Shown in pieces: positions 1-7,212 of a stretch of DNA of 50,935 nucleotides. This stretch comes from Planctomycetota bacterium (GTDB taxonomy: Bacteria; Planctomycetota; UBA11346), in the NCBI GenBank assembly GCA_014193115.1, contig BJHQ01000025.1, forward strand, positions 1 through 50,935, given 5' to 3'. The notes below the pieces were generated by a model. That model made no database searches. It was not told the origin of the DNA and saw only the letters and a list, made by a program, of their open reading frames with translations. Numbering within the stretch: the stretch's first letter is position 1; every line of letters begins with the position of its first letter. The translations under genes were made by a program, and so were the position numbers.

Positions 1-98
1 GCGCCTTCCATCGCCAAACGCATCAACGTCTGGTCCTGGGTCTTCATGGTCAGCCGGGCATCGCATTGCGCCTCCCGGACTTCGTGAACGATCTGCAT
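1..98 (-). CDS. Partial hypothetical protein (N-terminus only)
   Basis: Reading leftward from an ATG at 98-96, an open frame runs off the window edge after 32 complete codons. The protein starts MQIVHEVREAQCDARLTMKT and shows no signal peptide. A good ribosome-binding site (AGAAGGA) lies about 6 nt before the ATG, which is the main support for this start. The fragment is too short to assign to a family; it could be a cytoplasmic protein. The gap to the next gene (99-530) is filled with GC-rich repeats. Confidence 0.45.
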   Translation of the reverse strand, partial: MQIVHEVREAQCDARLTMKTQDQTLMRLAMEG

Positions 99-199
99 GG
101 GGATTCCTTCTGGGCTGGCGGCGTGTCGCCGCTGGGTGATTACACCCAGAAGGGTCCTCGTCTTTTGGGCGATTACGATAGGCTTAGCTCTTAAGGGGC

Positions 200-512
200 G
201 GACATCTGTCCGTATCCCAAGTGGAGCAAGGCCGCTCGCCGGAGGCGATGCCAGGCAGCCCCGAAGGCGGAGCGGCCCCCTCCCTCGGGAGAGCGGCCGT
301 CCCCGGCCGCTCGAAACCAACCAAGCGGCCGGGACGGCCGCGCTCCCAGGCACGCGGCGCGCTCCCAGGCACGCGGCGCGCTCCCAGGCAGCCGGCAGCT
401 GGAATAGCAGCGATTTGTTCGCTGCGGCCCTGGGAGCGCAGGCTTCAGCCTGCCCGCACCACCCGTCCCGGGAGCGCGGCCGACCCGGCCGCCCGGACGC
501 TGCCAACCTGAT
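200..512. repeat. Intergenic GC-rich palindromic repeat cluster
   Basis: This gap holds three recurring repeat types. Type A is GGGAGCGCGGCCG followed by cccggccgc-like complements. Type B is the palindrome GCAGGCTTCAGCCTGC with flanking GGGAGC/CTCCC (near 430-455). Type C is GCTCGCCGGAGGCGATGCC (near 232-252). A 19-bp unit, GGCACGCGGCGCGCTCCCA, is tandemly repeated near 348-390. No gene with a credible start is visible inside. Confidence 0.8.
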
Positions 513-530
513 TTCCAAGCCGTCCGCCAG

Positions 531-1022
531 TCATGGTCCGGCGTCTTCGCCCTCTGGCGCTGGACGGAGCAGGCTGAACAGGCGGTGCTCCATCAGCTCG
601 GTTTCGACAGCCAGGCGATTCACCGGGGCGATTGAACCCTGGGCATCAGCCAGGCGCCAGTCGACCTCGGCAGTGAACCACGCTTGCCATGCGGTTTGGG
701 CCGTCTCGAACCGCTCCCGCCAGGCTGGTGGCTGGTTGGAACGCCGCCACGCGACCGCCGCTGCCAATCGTTTGGCCACGACTTCGTGCAGGATCCTGGC
801 AGCCTCGGCCATGTCCGCCGTGGTCGGGGCGCGCTGGAAGTTCCGGCGCAGAGCGGAAATCTCCTGTCTGAGCTTGGCGAGATCCAGGCTGGTGTCGGGC
901 TCCGCTGCCCAGGCGGCCACCACCAGACAGGCCATCACCAGCAGCAACCTGGCTGGGTGCCTGCTGACAAGCGAAACCGCCTGGCATGCCCACGGCATCA
1001 GTCCCAGGCGCAAGGTGCGCAT
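531..1022 (-). CDS. Hypothetical exported protein
   Basis: A 163-aa frame if started at the ATG at 1022 (MRTLRLGLMPWACQ). The frame stays open to 1184, but that longer version overlaps the end of the upstream phosphatase gene, so the internal ATG is preferred. Residues about 24-42 (ARLLLVMACLVVAAWA-AEP) form a hydrophobic stretch ending in an AxA-type site, consistent with a signal peptide. The mature part is helical and charged, with a repeated Trp/Arg pattern, and I recognise no family. It lies 57 nt downstream of the phosphatase on the same strand, so co-transcription is possible. The ribosome-binding site is weak. Confidence 0.55.
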   Translation of the reverse strand: MRTLRLGLMPWACQAVSLVSRHPARLLLVMACLVVAAWAAEPDTSLDLAKLRQEISALRRNFQRAPTTADMAEAARILHEVVAKRLAAAVAWRRSNQPPAWRERFETAQTAWQAWFTAEVDWRLADAQGSIAPVNRLAVETELMEHRLFSLLRPAPEGEDAGP

Positions 1023-1078
1023 CCACGGCCTGGGGTGATGCCGGCACCCTGCATGGCGGCCCGCGCGGTCAGGTCCGG

Positions 1079-1789
1079 TCAAGCGCTCCACAGCACGTCC
1101 TGATGCGGCCACACGACGCCGGCCAGCCGGCGTCCGGACTTTCCGCCGGTGGTATCGCAGAGGATGCGGGACTGGTCGATCCATGGCCGATCCTGTGGTA
1201 CATGGCCGCTGGCCACGCAGGTGTTCGCGGGCAGGTCGAATGGCAGGTCCCGCTGCCGGCGCTTTTCGTACAGATGATAGGGATGTCCGGCCCAGTTTTC
1301 AGATCGCTGCGGGTCGGCCAGGCGGCCGAGGGTGACCGCCGCCGGCTGCGCCGGATCGAGCGCCGCGTGCACCGCCATCCAACCGCGTCCATCTTCTTCA
1401 CCCCACAGAACGTGGGGCAGGCTGCGCAGCCAGTCCAGGTCGCTCCCCATCGCCGCTCTCAGTTCGTCCATGGTGGTGGCATCGTAGGCCGACAGCACGG
1501 TGTGCCCATCGTAACCGATCGACCACAGTTCGAACAGGTAGTCATCCGGCTCATAACCGAAGTGGGGGATGCCCATCGCCTTCAGCAGAGCAAGTTCATG
1601 GTTGCCTAGGATGCAGCGCAGGCGCCCACGTTCCTCCAGTTCGCGGCAGATGCGGATCACTCCGCGGGAGTCCGGACCGCGGTCGATCAGGTCACCGAGC
1701 ACGACGATGCGGTCTGGAGCCTGATCGACGACCTGTTGCAGGCGGTCTGACCAGCCATGCGGATCGCCGATGAACGTGATGCTGGTCAT
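1079..1789 (-). CDS. PPP-family metallophosphatase (Ser/Thr phosphatase or ApaH/PrpE-like)
   Basis: A 236-aa calcineurin-like phosphoesterase. The three N-terminal PPP signatures are in order and correctly spaced: GDPHG (residues 8-12, usual GDIHG), GDLIDRGPDS (32-41) and GNHE (62-65). These carry the Asp, His and Asn ligands of a di-metal centre that hydrolyses phosphoesters. The length is typical for bacterial PrpE/PrpA-type or ApaH-like enzymes. The substrate could be a phosphoprotein or a dinucleoside polyphosphate; the sequence does not decide. There is no signal peptide, so it is cytoplasmic. The C-terminus contains a further conserved-looking VASGHVPQDRPW motif that supplies a metal-binding His in this superfamily. 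Confidence 0.85.
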   Translation of the reverse strand: MTSITFIGDPHGWSDRLQQVVDQAPDRIVVLGDLIDRGPDSRGVIRICRELEERGRLRCILGNHELALLKAMGIPHFGYEPDDYLFELWSIGYDGHTVLSAYDATTMDELRAAMGSDLDWLRSLPHVLWGEEDGRGWMAVHAALDPAQPAAVTLGRLADPQRSENWAGHPYHLYEKRRQRDLPFDLPANTCVASGHVPQDRPWIDQSRILCDTTGGKSGRRLAGVVWPHQDVLWSA

Positions 1790-1832
1790 GATTGGTGCCC
1801 AGTCGACCGCAAAAGTGCATACGTCAGTTCAC

Positions 1833-2219
1833 TCATCGGTTCCACCGGAACGACGCTCGAAAGAAGTCGACGAGTTCAGGAAGACCAACCCACGTTCGCG
1901 GTCCACGGCCCCACCATTTCAGGCGAACTTCGGTGAAGCCGTACTCCCAATCCCATTCCAAACCGTGAATCTCCCCGTCCATGCCCGCTGCATCATCGCC
2001 AGGCCCAAAGATCCGCAAACCTTCCATCAAGGACAGCAGGCGCTGGCATTCTGCGTCATCAATGTTGGTGGTGACGATCGATTGCTTGCCAAAGTTCGCC
2101 TTGTCCGTGTGATCTGGGTTGGTTTCTTCCACCGCTTTGAAATCATGGCTGGTCTTCAGGGTGTATTCGATACGCTTCGGATACGAAAAACTCGGGGTGA
2201 AAGTATACCTGATTCTCAT
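1833..2219 (-). CDS. Hypothetical protein
   Basis: A 128-aa frame starting MRIRYTFTPSFSYPKR. This start is preferred over the longer frame to 2372 because the extension translates repeat DNA and overlaps the gene at 2332; an AGGA ribosome-binding site sits 5 nt before the ATG. The protein is soluble, rich in Trp, Asp and Lys, with no signal peptide or membrane segment. I do not recognise the family. It ends 43 nt before the phosphatase gene on the same strand, so the two may be co-transcribed. Confidence 0.6.
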   Translation of the reverse strand: MRIRYTFTPSFSYPKRIEYTLKTSHDFKAVEETNPDHTDKANFGKQSIVTTNIDDAECQRLLSLMEGLRIFGPGDDAAGMDGEIHGLEWDWEYGFTEVRLKWWGRGPRTWVGLPELVDFFRASFRWNR

Positions 2220-2220
2220 G

Positions 2221-2331
2221 GGAATCCTGTTGCGGGAGCGCGACCGGGACGGCCGCGCTCCCGGCAGGTGTGGGCAGGCTGAAGCCTGCGCTCCCAGGGC
2301 CTCTGCGACTGTGCTCCGCTCGCTGGATTGG
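2221..2331. repeat. Palindromic repeats type A and B after P1
   Basis: Contains one type A unit (GGGAGCGCGACCGGGACGGCC, near 2235-2256, split here only for naming) and one type B unit (GGCAGGTGTGGGCAGGCTGA, near 2260-2280) directly behind the stop codon of the caspase-FGE gene. The 30 bp next to the stop match the same position behind the gene ending at 5235, so the 3-prime flank was duplicated together with that gene. Confidence 0.75.
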
Positions 2332-4923
2332 TCATGGCCCGGCCTGGACAGGGGCGGTGAGACGGAACCCAACGATATTGTCGGAAGACGTGATCCAGCT
2401 GCGGTACGCAGCGCGGCAACTCTTGGCTTCAGAGGCCCAGCCGCCGCCGCGGATCACGCGCGAAGTACCAGAGGCGGGTCCGACAGGGTCGGTCACGGCG
2501 TTCTGCAAAAAACGTTCATACCAATCACTGCATAATTCCGCCACATTCCCATGCATCTCGTGCAATCCCCATGCATTGGCGGGGAGGTTTTTCACTGACG
2601 TGCTTTTTTCGCGATAAAGGCCCTTCGCTGCACCAACATAGGGATATTTTCCGCAATAATTCACCTGATCTGGCGTGATCGTCGCACCGAAACTGAATGG
2701 CGTGGTTGTGCCAGCACGACAGGCGTATTCCCACTGCGCTTCGGTCGGAAGGCTGAATCCGCCACTGCGTACTTGATTGTTCAATGTCGTGAAAAATCCT
2801 TGGCATTTATCCCACGTCACCTGTTCCATTGGACGGTCATTATCAGCTTTGTACCAGCGCGTGTTTTCCCCCATCACAGCTTGCCACAATCCCCTCGTCA
2901 CCTCGCTGTCGCCCAGCCAATAATCCTTGGTCAGCGTCACTTGGTGCTGAACCTCAGAAGCACCGGCACCACGGCCAGCTTCATCCGCCGGGCTGCCCAT
3001 CGTGAACGTACCGGCCTTGATCAGCCGCATCCGCTGGGTCACCCCGCCAACGGTCAGATCCGCCCAGGTTCCGTACTGGTCCTGACCAGTCGCCGATGCC
3101 CACGGAGCCTTCCCCAACGTCGGTGTCTTGGTCAACGCAAATTCTTTGCTGATCAGTGTTTCAAGCTCTGCAAAAGCCTTTTCGGATTCGATTGTTGAGG
3201 CGAGCAAAGCCTTGCGAGCCTCCATCTCCTTCTTGGTGTGATCGACGATCCGCTTGCCTAATTCTGCCAAGAGGACTTTGTCGATCTCCAGTCTGACGTA
3301 AAGATCGCCAGTCGAGGTGTCCATCCATGCCTCGTGAGGTGTAAGATTCTCTACCGCTTGGTTGGTTGCGATGCGTGCCACATACTCGATCATCTCCATT
3401 GCAATGGCGCGAGTCTCCTTTGCGTAGAGTTCACCGCCTTCGCGGGTCCAGTTTTTCCATATGGAAGAAATTTTAGATTCGAGCGTGTTTGCTAGTTCGC
3501 GTCGACCGGCCTGCAATGCGGTCTGTATCTGAAATTGCAGGCCGGATAACTTTTTATTTGCGGTGCCGTAACTACCAATGATCGTTCCGCCTCTAGTTGG
3601 GTCCTTGACCCAGTCGGGCATGGTGACGGTTCTTTGTATAACCATGGACGACGCAACTTCCTGGTTAGCCTCAGTGTTCGAGCTCTTGTCAATATCCTTG
3701 GGTTTATCCGCTGATTGATCCAACTGGGCAATCGCAGCCAGGGCCAACTGACGCAAGCGGCGATCATCCTGACTGAATGGATTTTCCTGCGGATAATTTT
3801 CAAGAAACTTCTGCCAAGCCTGGCGACGCGAAGCCACCGGTAGATCCGAATCAGCTGCCAGTTTCTGCACTTTTTCATACGATGATTGCATCCGCGCTTG
3901 CCATTCCTGCCAGCCTTTCCGTATTCGATTCTGCTCCGCTTGGGCCTGGAGGGAACTCAAGTCCAGGTCGCTTGATGACGGTGCGGGAGGGAAAGCATCA
4001 ATCGGACGAGCAGTCCCAACCAATCCAAGTGCCGTCCCCACCTTGAACACAAATTCGCCCTCATTCAGCGCCACATCCTGGATCTTCCCATCCCGCGGGG
4101 TCTGGGTGCCGTGGCTGTCGTCAGTCACATGGTCATGGACGAAGGTCGCCAGTTCGGTGGCTGTCACCCAACCATCGCGGTTGACGTCTGCCTCGCCGGC
4201 GATGCCGCGGATGAAATACCGGCGGAAGATCGATTGGTCGGGCACCGTCTGGCCATCGTCTCCGGCGGTCAGGAACTGCCGCACCGGCTTGGCCAGGCGG
4301 TCGCTGATCGCCGGCGGGATGCGGTCTGCGTTGGCCCGGACCTTGAAGATCGTCCCGGCAAAGCACGAATCCATCACGAACAAGGCATGCCGGGCCTCGA
4401 TCCGTTTGGCCAGCACTTCGATCTGGTCCATTGCCAGGGCTTTCTGCTTGAAACCCTGGGCATCCTTGCCCGGACTCGGGCAGTCCACCGGGATCAGATA
4501 GCCAACCCGTTTGCTATCGGAGCGGGTCCGGCTTTCGCCATGACCGGCGTAATAGATCAGCAGACGAGCCGAGTCCAGCAGGCCATGCCGATCAATGAAT
4601 CCATCGATGGCCAAACTCAGGTCGGCCTTGGCCAGGTCGGTCTTCACCTCGACCCCGAATCCGGCTTGGCGCAACGCCTCTGCCACTGCCTGCACATCGT
4701 CCGCCACACCGGGCAGCGGCCCATACCCAGGTGCCCGATAGGCGCTGTTACCGATCACCAAGGCCCAGCTTTCCGAGAACCGGGCCACCTCGCGGCTGGT
4801 GGTGGGTTCGACCACCGACAGCGGTACGTCGCCGCGTTCCGCCGCCGGAATGGCGACCAGACCGATGGCGCTCAGGCTAAGGACGGCGGCGAGCAGGCTT
4901 ATACTGGTCGTGCGGCTGGTCAT
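2332..4923 (-). CDS. P1: exported caspase-like protease with LPP20-like and FGE domains
   Basis: An 863-aa protein. A signal peptide spans residues 1-29. The caspase-like domain (50-265) has the catalytic His128 in YYAGHGES and Cys187 in MDSCFAG, followed by an EF-hand-like loop (246-257, DVNRDGWVTATE). A helical linker (330-400) precedes a region at 434-560 that resembles LPP20 outer-membrane lipoproteins (PDWVKDP, then EAWMD and GDLYVRLEIDK). That region looks lower in GC than its surroundings and is absent from the sister gene P2. The FGE/SUMF1-type domain runs from 607 to 863. It lacks the paired Cys residues of true formylglycine-generating enzymes, so it is probably a binding rather than a catalytic module. 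The C-terminal variable segment is two codons shorter than in the relatives and its third codon positions have drifted, so it no longer looks like an active DGR target. Confidence 0.88.
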   Translation of the reverse strand: MTSRTTSISLLAAVLSLSAIGLVAIPAAERGDVPLSVVEPTTSREVARFSESWALVIGNSAYRAPGYGPLPGVADDVQAVAEALRQAGFGVEVKTDLAKADLSLAIDGFIDRHGLLDSARLLIYYAGHGESRTRSDSKRVGYLIPVDCPSPGKDAQGFKQKALAMDQIEVLAKRIEARHALFVMDSCFAGTIFKVRANADRIPPAISDRLAKPVRQFLTAGDDGQTVPDQSIFRRYFIRGIAGEADVNRDGWVTATELATFVHDHVTDDSHGTQTPRDGKIQDVALNEGEFVFKVGTALGLVGTARPIDAFPPAPSSSDLDLSSLQAQAEQNRIRKGWQEWQARMQSSYEKVQKLAADSDLPVASRRQAWQKFLENYPQENPFSQDDRRLRQLALAAIAQLDQSADKPKDIDKSSNTEANQEVASSMVIQRTVTMPDWVKDPTRGGTIIGSYGTANKKLSGLQFQIQTALQAGRRELANTLESKISSIWKNWTREGGELYAKETRAIAMEMIEYVARIATNQAVENLTPHEAWMDTSTGDLYVRLEIDKVLLAELGKRIVDHTKKEMEARKALLASTIESEKAFAELETLISKEFALTKTPTLGKAPWASATGQDQYGTWADLTVGGVTQRMRLIKAGTFTMGSPADEAGRGAGASEVQHQVTLTKDYWLGDSEVTRGLWQAVMGENTRWYKADNDRPMEQVTWDKCQGFFTTLNNQVRSGGFSLPTEAQWEYACRAGTTTPFSFGATITPDQVNYCGKYPYVGAAKGLYREKSTSVKNLPANAWGLHEMHGNVAELCSDWYERFLQNAVTDPVGPASGTSRVIRGGGWASEAKSCRAAYRSWITSSDNIVGFRLTAPVQAGP

Positions 4924-4997
4924 GGTCGGCTCCGAAGGCGCTGCCGCAGTCTGCCGGACCAGGGCACCAGGACCAGCCTCGCCAGACCGGGTGGATG

Positions 4998-5010
4998 GGC
5001 GAAATTCGCC
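4998..5010 (-). promoter_or_regulatory. GCGAAATTCGC inverted-repeat element upstream of P1
   Basis: GGCGAAATTCGCC, a perfect inverted repeat around a single central base, 74 nt upstream of the P1 start. The equivalent site lies in the same place upstream of P2. Confidence 0.5.
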
Positions 5011-5036
5011 ACATCAGGCAAATCCGCCGCTTCGCG

Positions 5037-5049
5037 GGCGAAACTCGCC
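5037..5049 (+). promoter_or_regulatory. Orphan GCGAAACTCGC promoter element
   Basis: GGCGAAACTCGCC pointing rightward, followed 18 nt later by TCGCGT. Its surroundings match the promoter of the rightward gene P3 (7156-7212), including GCGTGCCGACCATCC, but no rightward gene follows here. It looks like what is left of a divergent gene replaced by repeats. Confidence 0.45.
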
Positions 5050-5087
5050 ATGGGCCAATCAGATGGTCGCGTGCCGACCATCCGGAA

Positions 5088-5234
5088 CCCGGCCCCCCGG
5101 GCGCGCGGCCGTCTCGGCCGCTTGCATGGTGTCGGGCGGCCGTCTCGGCCGCGCTCCCGGGTCGTTGGTGATGCGGGCAGGCTGAAGCCTGCGCTCCCAG
5201 GGCTTCCGCGACCGCGCTCCGCTCGCTGGACTGG
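5088..5234. repeat. Palindromic repeats type A and B between P1 and P2
   Basis: Two type A units (GCGCGCGGCCGTCTCGGCCG and GGGCGGCCGTCTCGGCCGCG, near 5100-5155) and one type B unit (GCAGGCTGAAGCCTGC, near 5177-5192), then the duplicated 3-prime flank of P2. No coding frame with a plausible start. Confidence 0.75.
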
Positions 5235-7028
5235 TCATGGCCCGGCCAGGACTGGGGCGCACAATCGCAGTCCGAGGCCGTCATGACGTTCGCCGGGCGC
5301 GCCAAATCCACGATTTGCTGCGCGGTTGCACCAGGCACCAAAATTCCAACCGCCGCCGCGGTACACGCGGACGGTACCGGTGGCGGGACCGATCGGCGCA
5401 GTCACCGCACTCGGTGGATAATCGCCGTGCCAGTCGCTGCACCATTCCCACACGTTGCCGTGCATGTCGTGCAGTCCCCATGCATTCGCAGGTAAGCTCT
5501 TCACTTTCATGGTCTCAGAGCGATTGAGGCCCTCTGCAGCGCCGCCGTATGGCCCGCTGCCATCATAGTTCACCTGCTCCGGCGTGATCGTCGCACCGAA
5601 GCTAAACGCCGTCGTCGTACCGGCTCGACATGCGTATTCCCACTGGGCTTCGGTCGGAAACGAAAATTCGCCACTCGACATCAGTCCATCGCTGCGCAAC
5701 AAATCGTTGATTTTCTTCAATAACCCCTGGCCATCGTCCCAGGACACCTGCTCCACCGGACGCTGGCTATCGCCTGTAAATCGCGATGGATAGCCTCCGA
5801 TCACCGACGACCAGAATCCCTGCGTCACCTCGCTGTCCCCCAACCAGAAATCCTGGGTCAGCGTCACCTTATGTTCGACCTCTGGTGCCACCCATTCCGG
5901 CTTTGCGCCAGCCGCGATCGCTGCCTCCTTTTCCGACTGCGGGCTGCCCATGGTGAACGTCCCGGCCTTGATCAGACGCATCCGCTGCACTTCGCCGCCT
6001 AGCGTCAAATCGGCCCAGATTCCGTACCCATCCTTACCCATCGACGTGGCCCACGCCGGCTTGCTCAGGACGGCTGCGCCAGTCGTCGCCGCCTTGTGCG
6101 CGGAAGCACTCGACGGCGATGCCTCAAACGCAACCGGCGTCCCCACCTTGAACACAAACTCGCCCTCGTTCAGCGCCACATCCTGGATCTTCCCATCCCG
6201 CGGGGTCTGGGTGCCGTGGCTGTCATCAGTCACATGGTCATGGACGAAGGTCGCCAGTTCTGTGGCCGTCACCCAACCATCGTGGTTGACGTCTGCCTCG
6301 CCGGCGATGCCGCGGACGAAGTACCGGCGGAAGATCGACTGGTCGGGAACCGTCTGGCCGTCGTCGCCTGCGGTCAGAAACTGACGAACCGGCTTGGCCA
6401 GGCGGTCGCTTATCGCCGGCGGGATGCGGTCTGCGTTGGCCCGGACTTTGAAGATCGTTCCGGCAAAGCACGAATCCATCACGAACAAGGCATGCCGGGC
6501 CTCGATCCGCTTGGCCAGCACTTCGATCTGGTCCATCGCCAGGGCCTTCTGCTTGAAACCCTGGGCATCCTTGCCCGGACTCGGGCAGTCCACCGGGATC
6601 AGATAGCCAACCCGTTTGCTGTCGGAGCGGGTCCGGCTTTCGCCATGACCGGCGTAATAGATCAGCAGCCGCGCTGAGTCCACCAAGCCATGCCGATCGA
6701 TGAATCCATCGATGGCCGGACTCAGGTCGGCCTTGGCCAGGTCGGTCTTCACCTCGACCCCGAATCCGGCTTGGCGCAACGCCTCTGCCACTGCCTGTAC
6801 ATCGTCCGCCACACCGGGCAGCGGCCCATAGCCAGGGGCGCGATAGGCGCTGTTACCAATCACCAAGGCCCAGCTTTCCGAGAACCGGGCCACCTCACGG
6901 CTGGTGGTGGGCTCGACCACCGACAGCGGTACGTCGCCGCGTTCCGCCGCCGGAATGGCGACCAGACCGATGGCGCTGAGGCTGAGGACGGCGGCGAGCA
7001 GGCTCATGTTGGTCGTGCGGCTGGTCAT
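5235..7028 (-). CDS. P2: exported caspase-like protease with FGE domain
   Basis: A 597-aa protein. Signal peptide 1-29; caspase-like domain with His128 (YYAGHGES) and Cys187 (MDSCFAG); EF-hand-like loop at about 246-257 (DVNHDGWVTATE). Residues 1-300 and the upstream region are nearly identical to P1, so the two are a recent segmental duplication, but here the FGE domain (about 330-597) follows the caspase directly, with no linker helices or LPP20-like insert. The FGE domain contains ITPEQVNYDGSGPYGGAA and GNVWEWCSDW motifs. The C-terminal variable segment has the full 32-codon length of the DGR-type copies but differs at many synonymous sites (for example CGT, GGA, CTC), so it is an older version. 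In the Cys position of CRAA the order is inverted (WCNRAANR). Confidence 0.9.
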   Translation of the reverse strand: MTSRTTNMSLLAAVLSLSAIGLVAIPAAERGDVPLSVVEPTTSREVARFSESWALVIGNSAYRAPGYGPLPGVADDVQAVAEALRQAGFGVEVKTDLAKADLSPAIDGFIDRHGLVDSARLLIYYAGHGESRTRSDSKRVGYLIPVDCPSPGKDAQGFKQKALAMDQIEVLAKRIEARHALFVMDSCFAGTIFKVRANADRIPPAISDRLAKPVRQFLTAGDDGQTVPDQSIFRRYFVRGIAGEADVNHDGWVTATELATFVHDHVTDDSHGTQTPRDGKIQDVALNEGEFVFKVGTPVAFEASPSSASAHKAATTGAAVLSKPAWATSMGKDGYGIWADLTLGGEVQRMRLIKAGTFTMGSPQSEKEAAIAAGAKPEWVAPEVEHKVTLTQDFWLGDSEVTQGFWSSVIGGYPSRFTGDSQRPVEQVSWDDGQGLLKKINDLLRSDGLMSSGEFSFPTEAQWEYACRAGTTTAFSFGATITPEQVNYDGSGPYGGAAEGLNRSETMKVKSLPANAWGLHDMHGNVWEWCSDWHGDYPPSAVTAPIGPATGTVRVYRGGGWNFGAWCNRAANRGFGAPGERHDGLGLRLCAPVLAGP

Positions 7029-7102
7029 GGTCGGCTCCGAAGGCGCTGCCGCAGTCTGTCGGACCAGGGCACCAGGACCAGCCTCGCCAGACCGGGCAGA
7101 CG

Positions 7103-7115
7103 GGCGAAATTCGCC
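7103..7115 (-). promoter_or_regulatory. GCGAAATTCGC inverted-repeat element upstream of P2
   Basis: GGCGAAATTCGCC, 74 nt upstream of the P2 start, inside the divergent P2/P3 promoter region. Confidence 0.5.
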
Positions 7116-7155
7116 ACATCAGGCTAATCCTTGCCGGTACTGTGCCACACCGCGT

Positions 7156-7192
7156 GCGAAACTCGCCAAGGGCCAACCGGCTGCTAGCGTGC
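7156..7192 (+). promoter_or_regulatory. P3 promoter with GCGAAACTCGC and TAGCGT
   Basis: GCGAAACTCGC at 7156-7166, then an 18-nt spacer and TAGCGT. The same two elements with the same 18-nt spacing precede P4 and P9 (there TAACGT), so they may be the -35 and -10 parts of a promoter. The ATG follows 22 nt after TAGCGT. Confidence 0.5.
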
Positions 7193-7212
7193 CGACCATC
7201 CAGGACCCAGCC

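Noticed and set aside
2332..3120. Active formylglycine-generating enzymes that would mature sulfatases
   Set aside because: The catalytic Cys pair is missing and no sulfatase gene is present.
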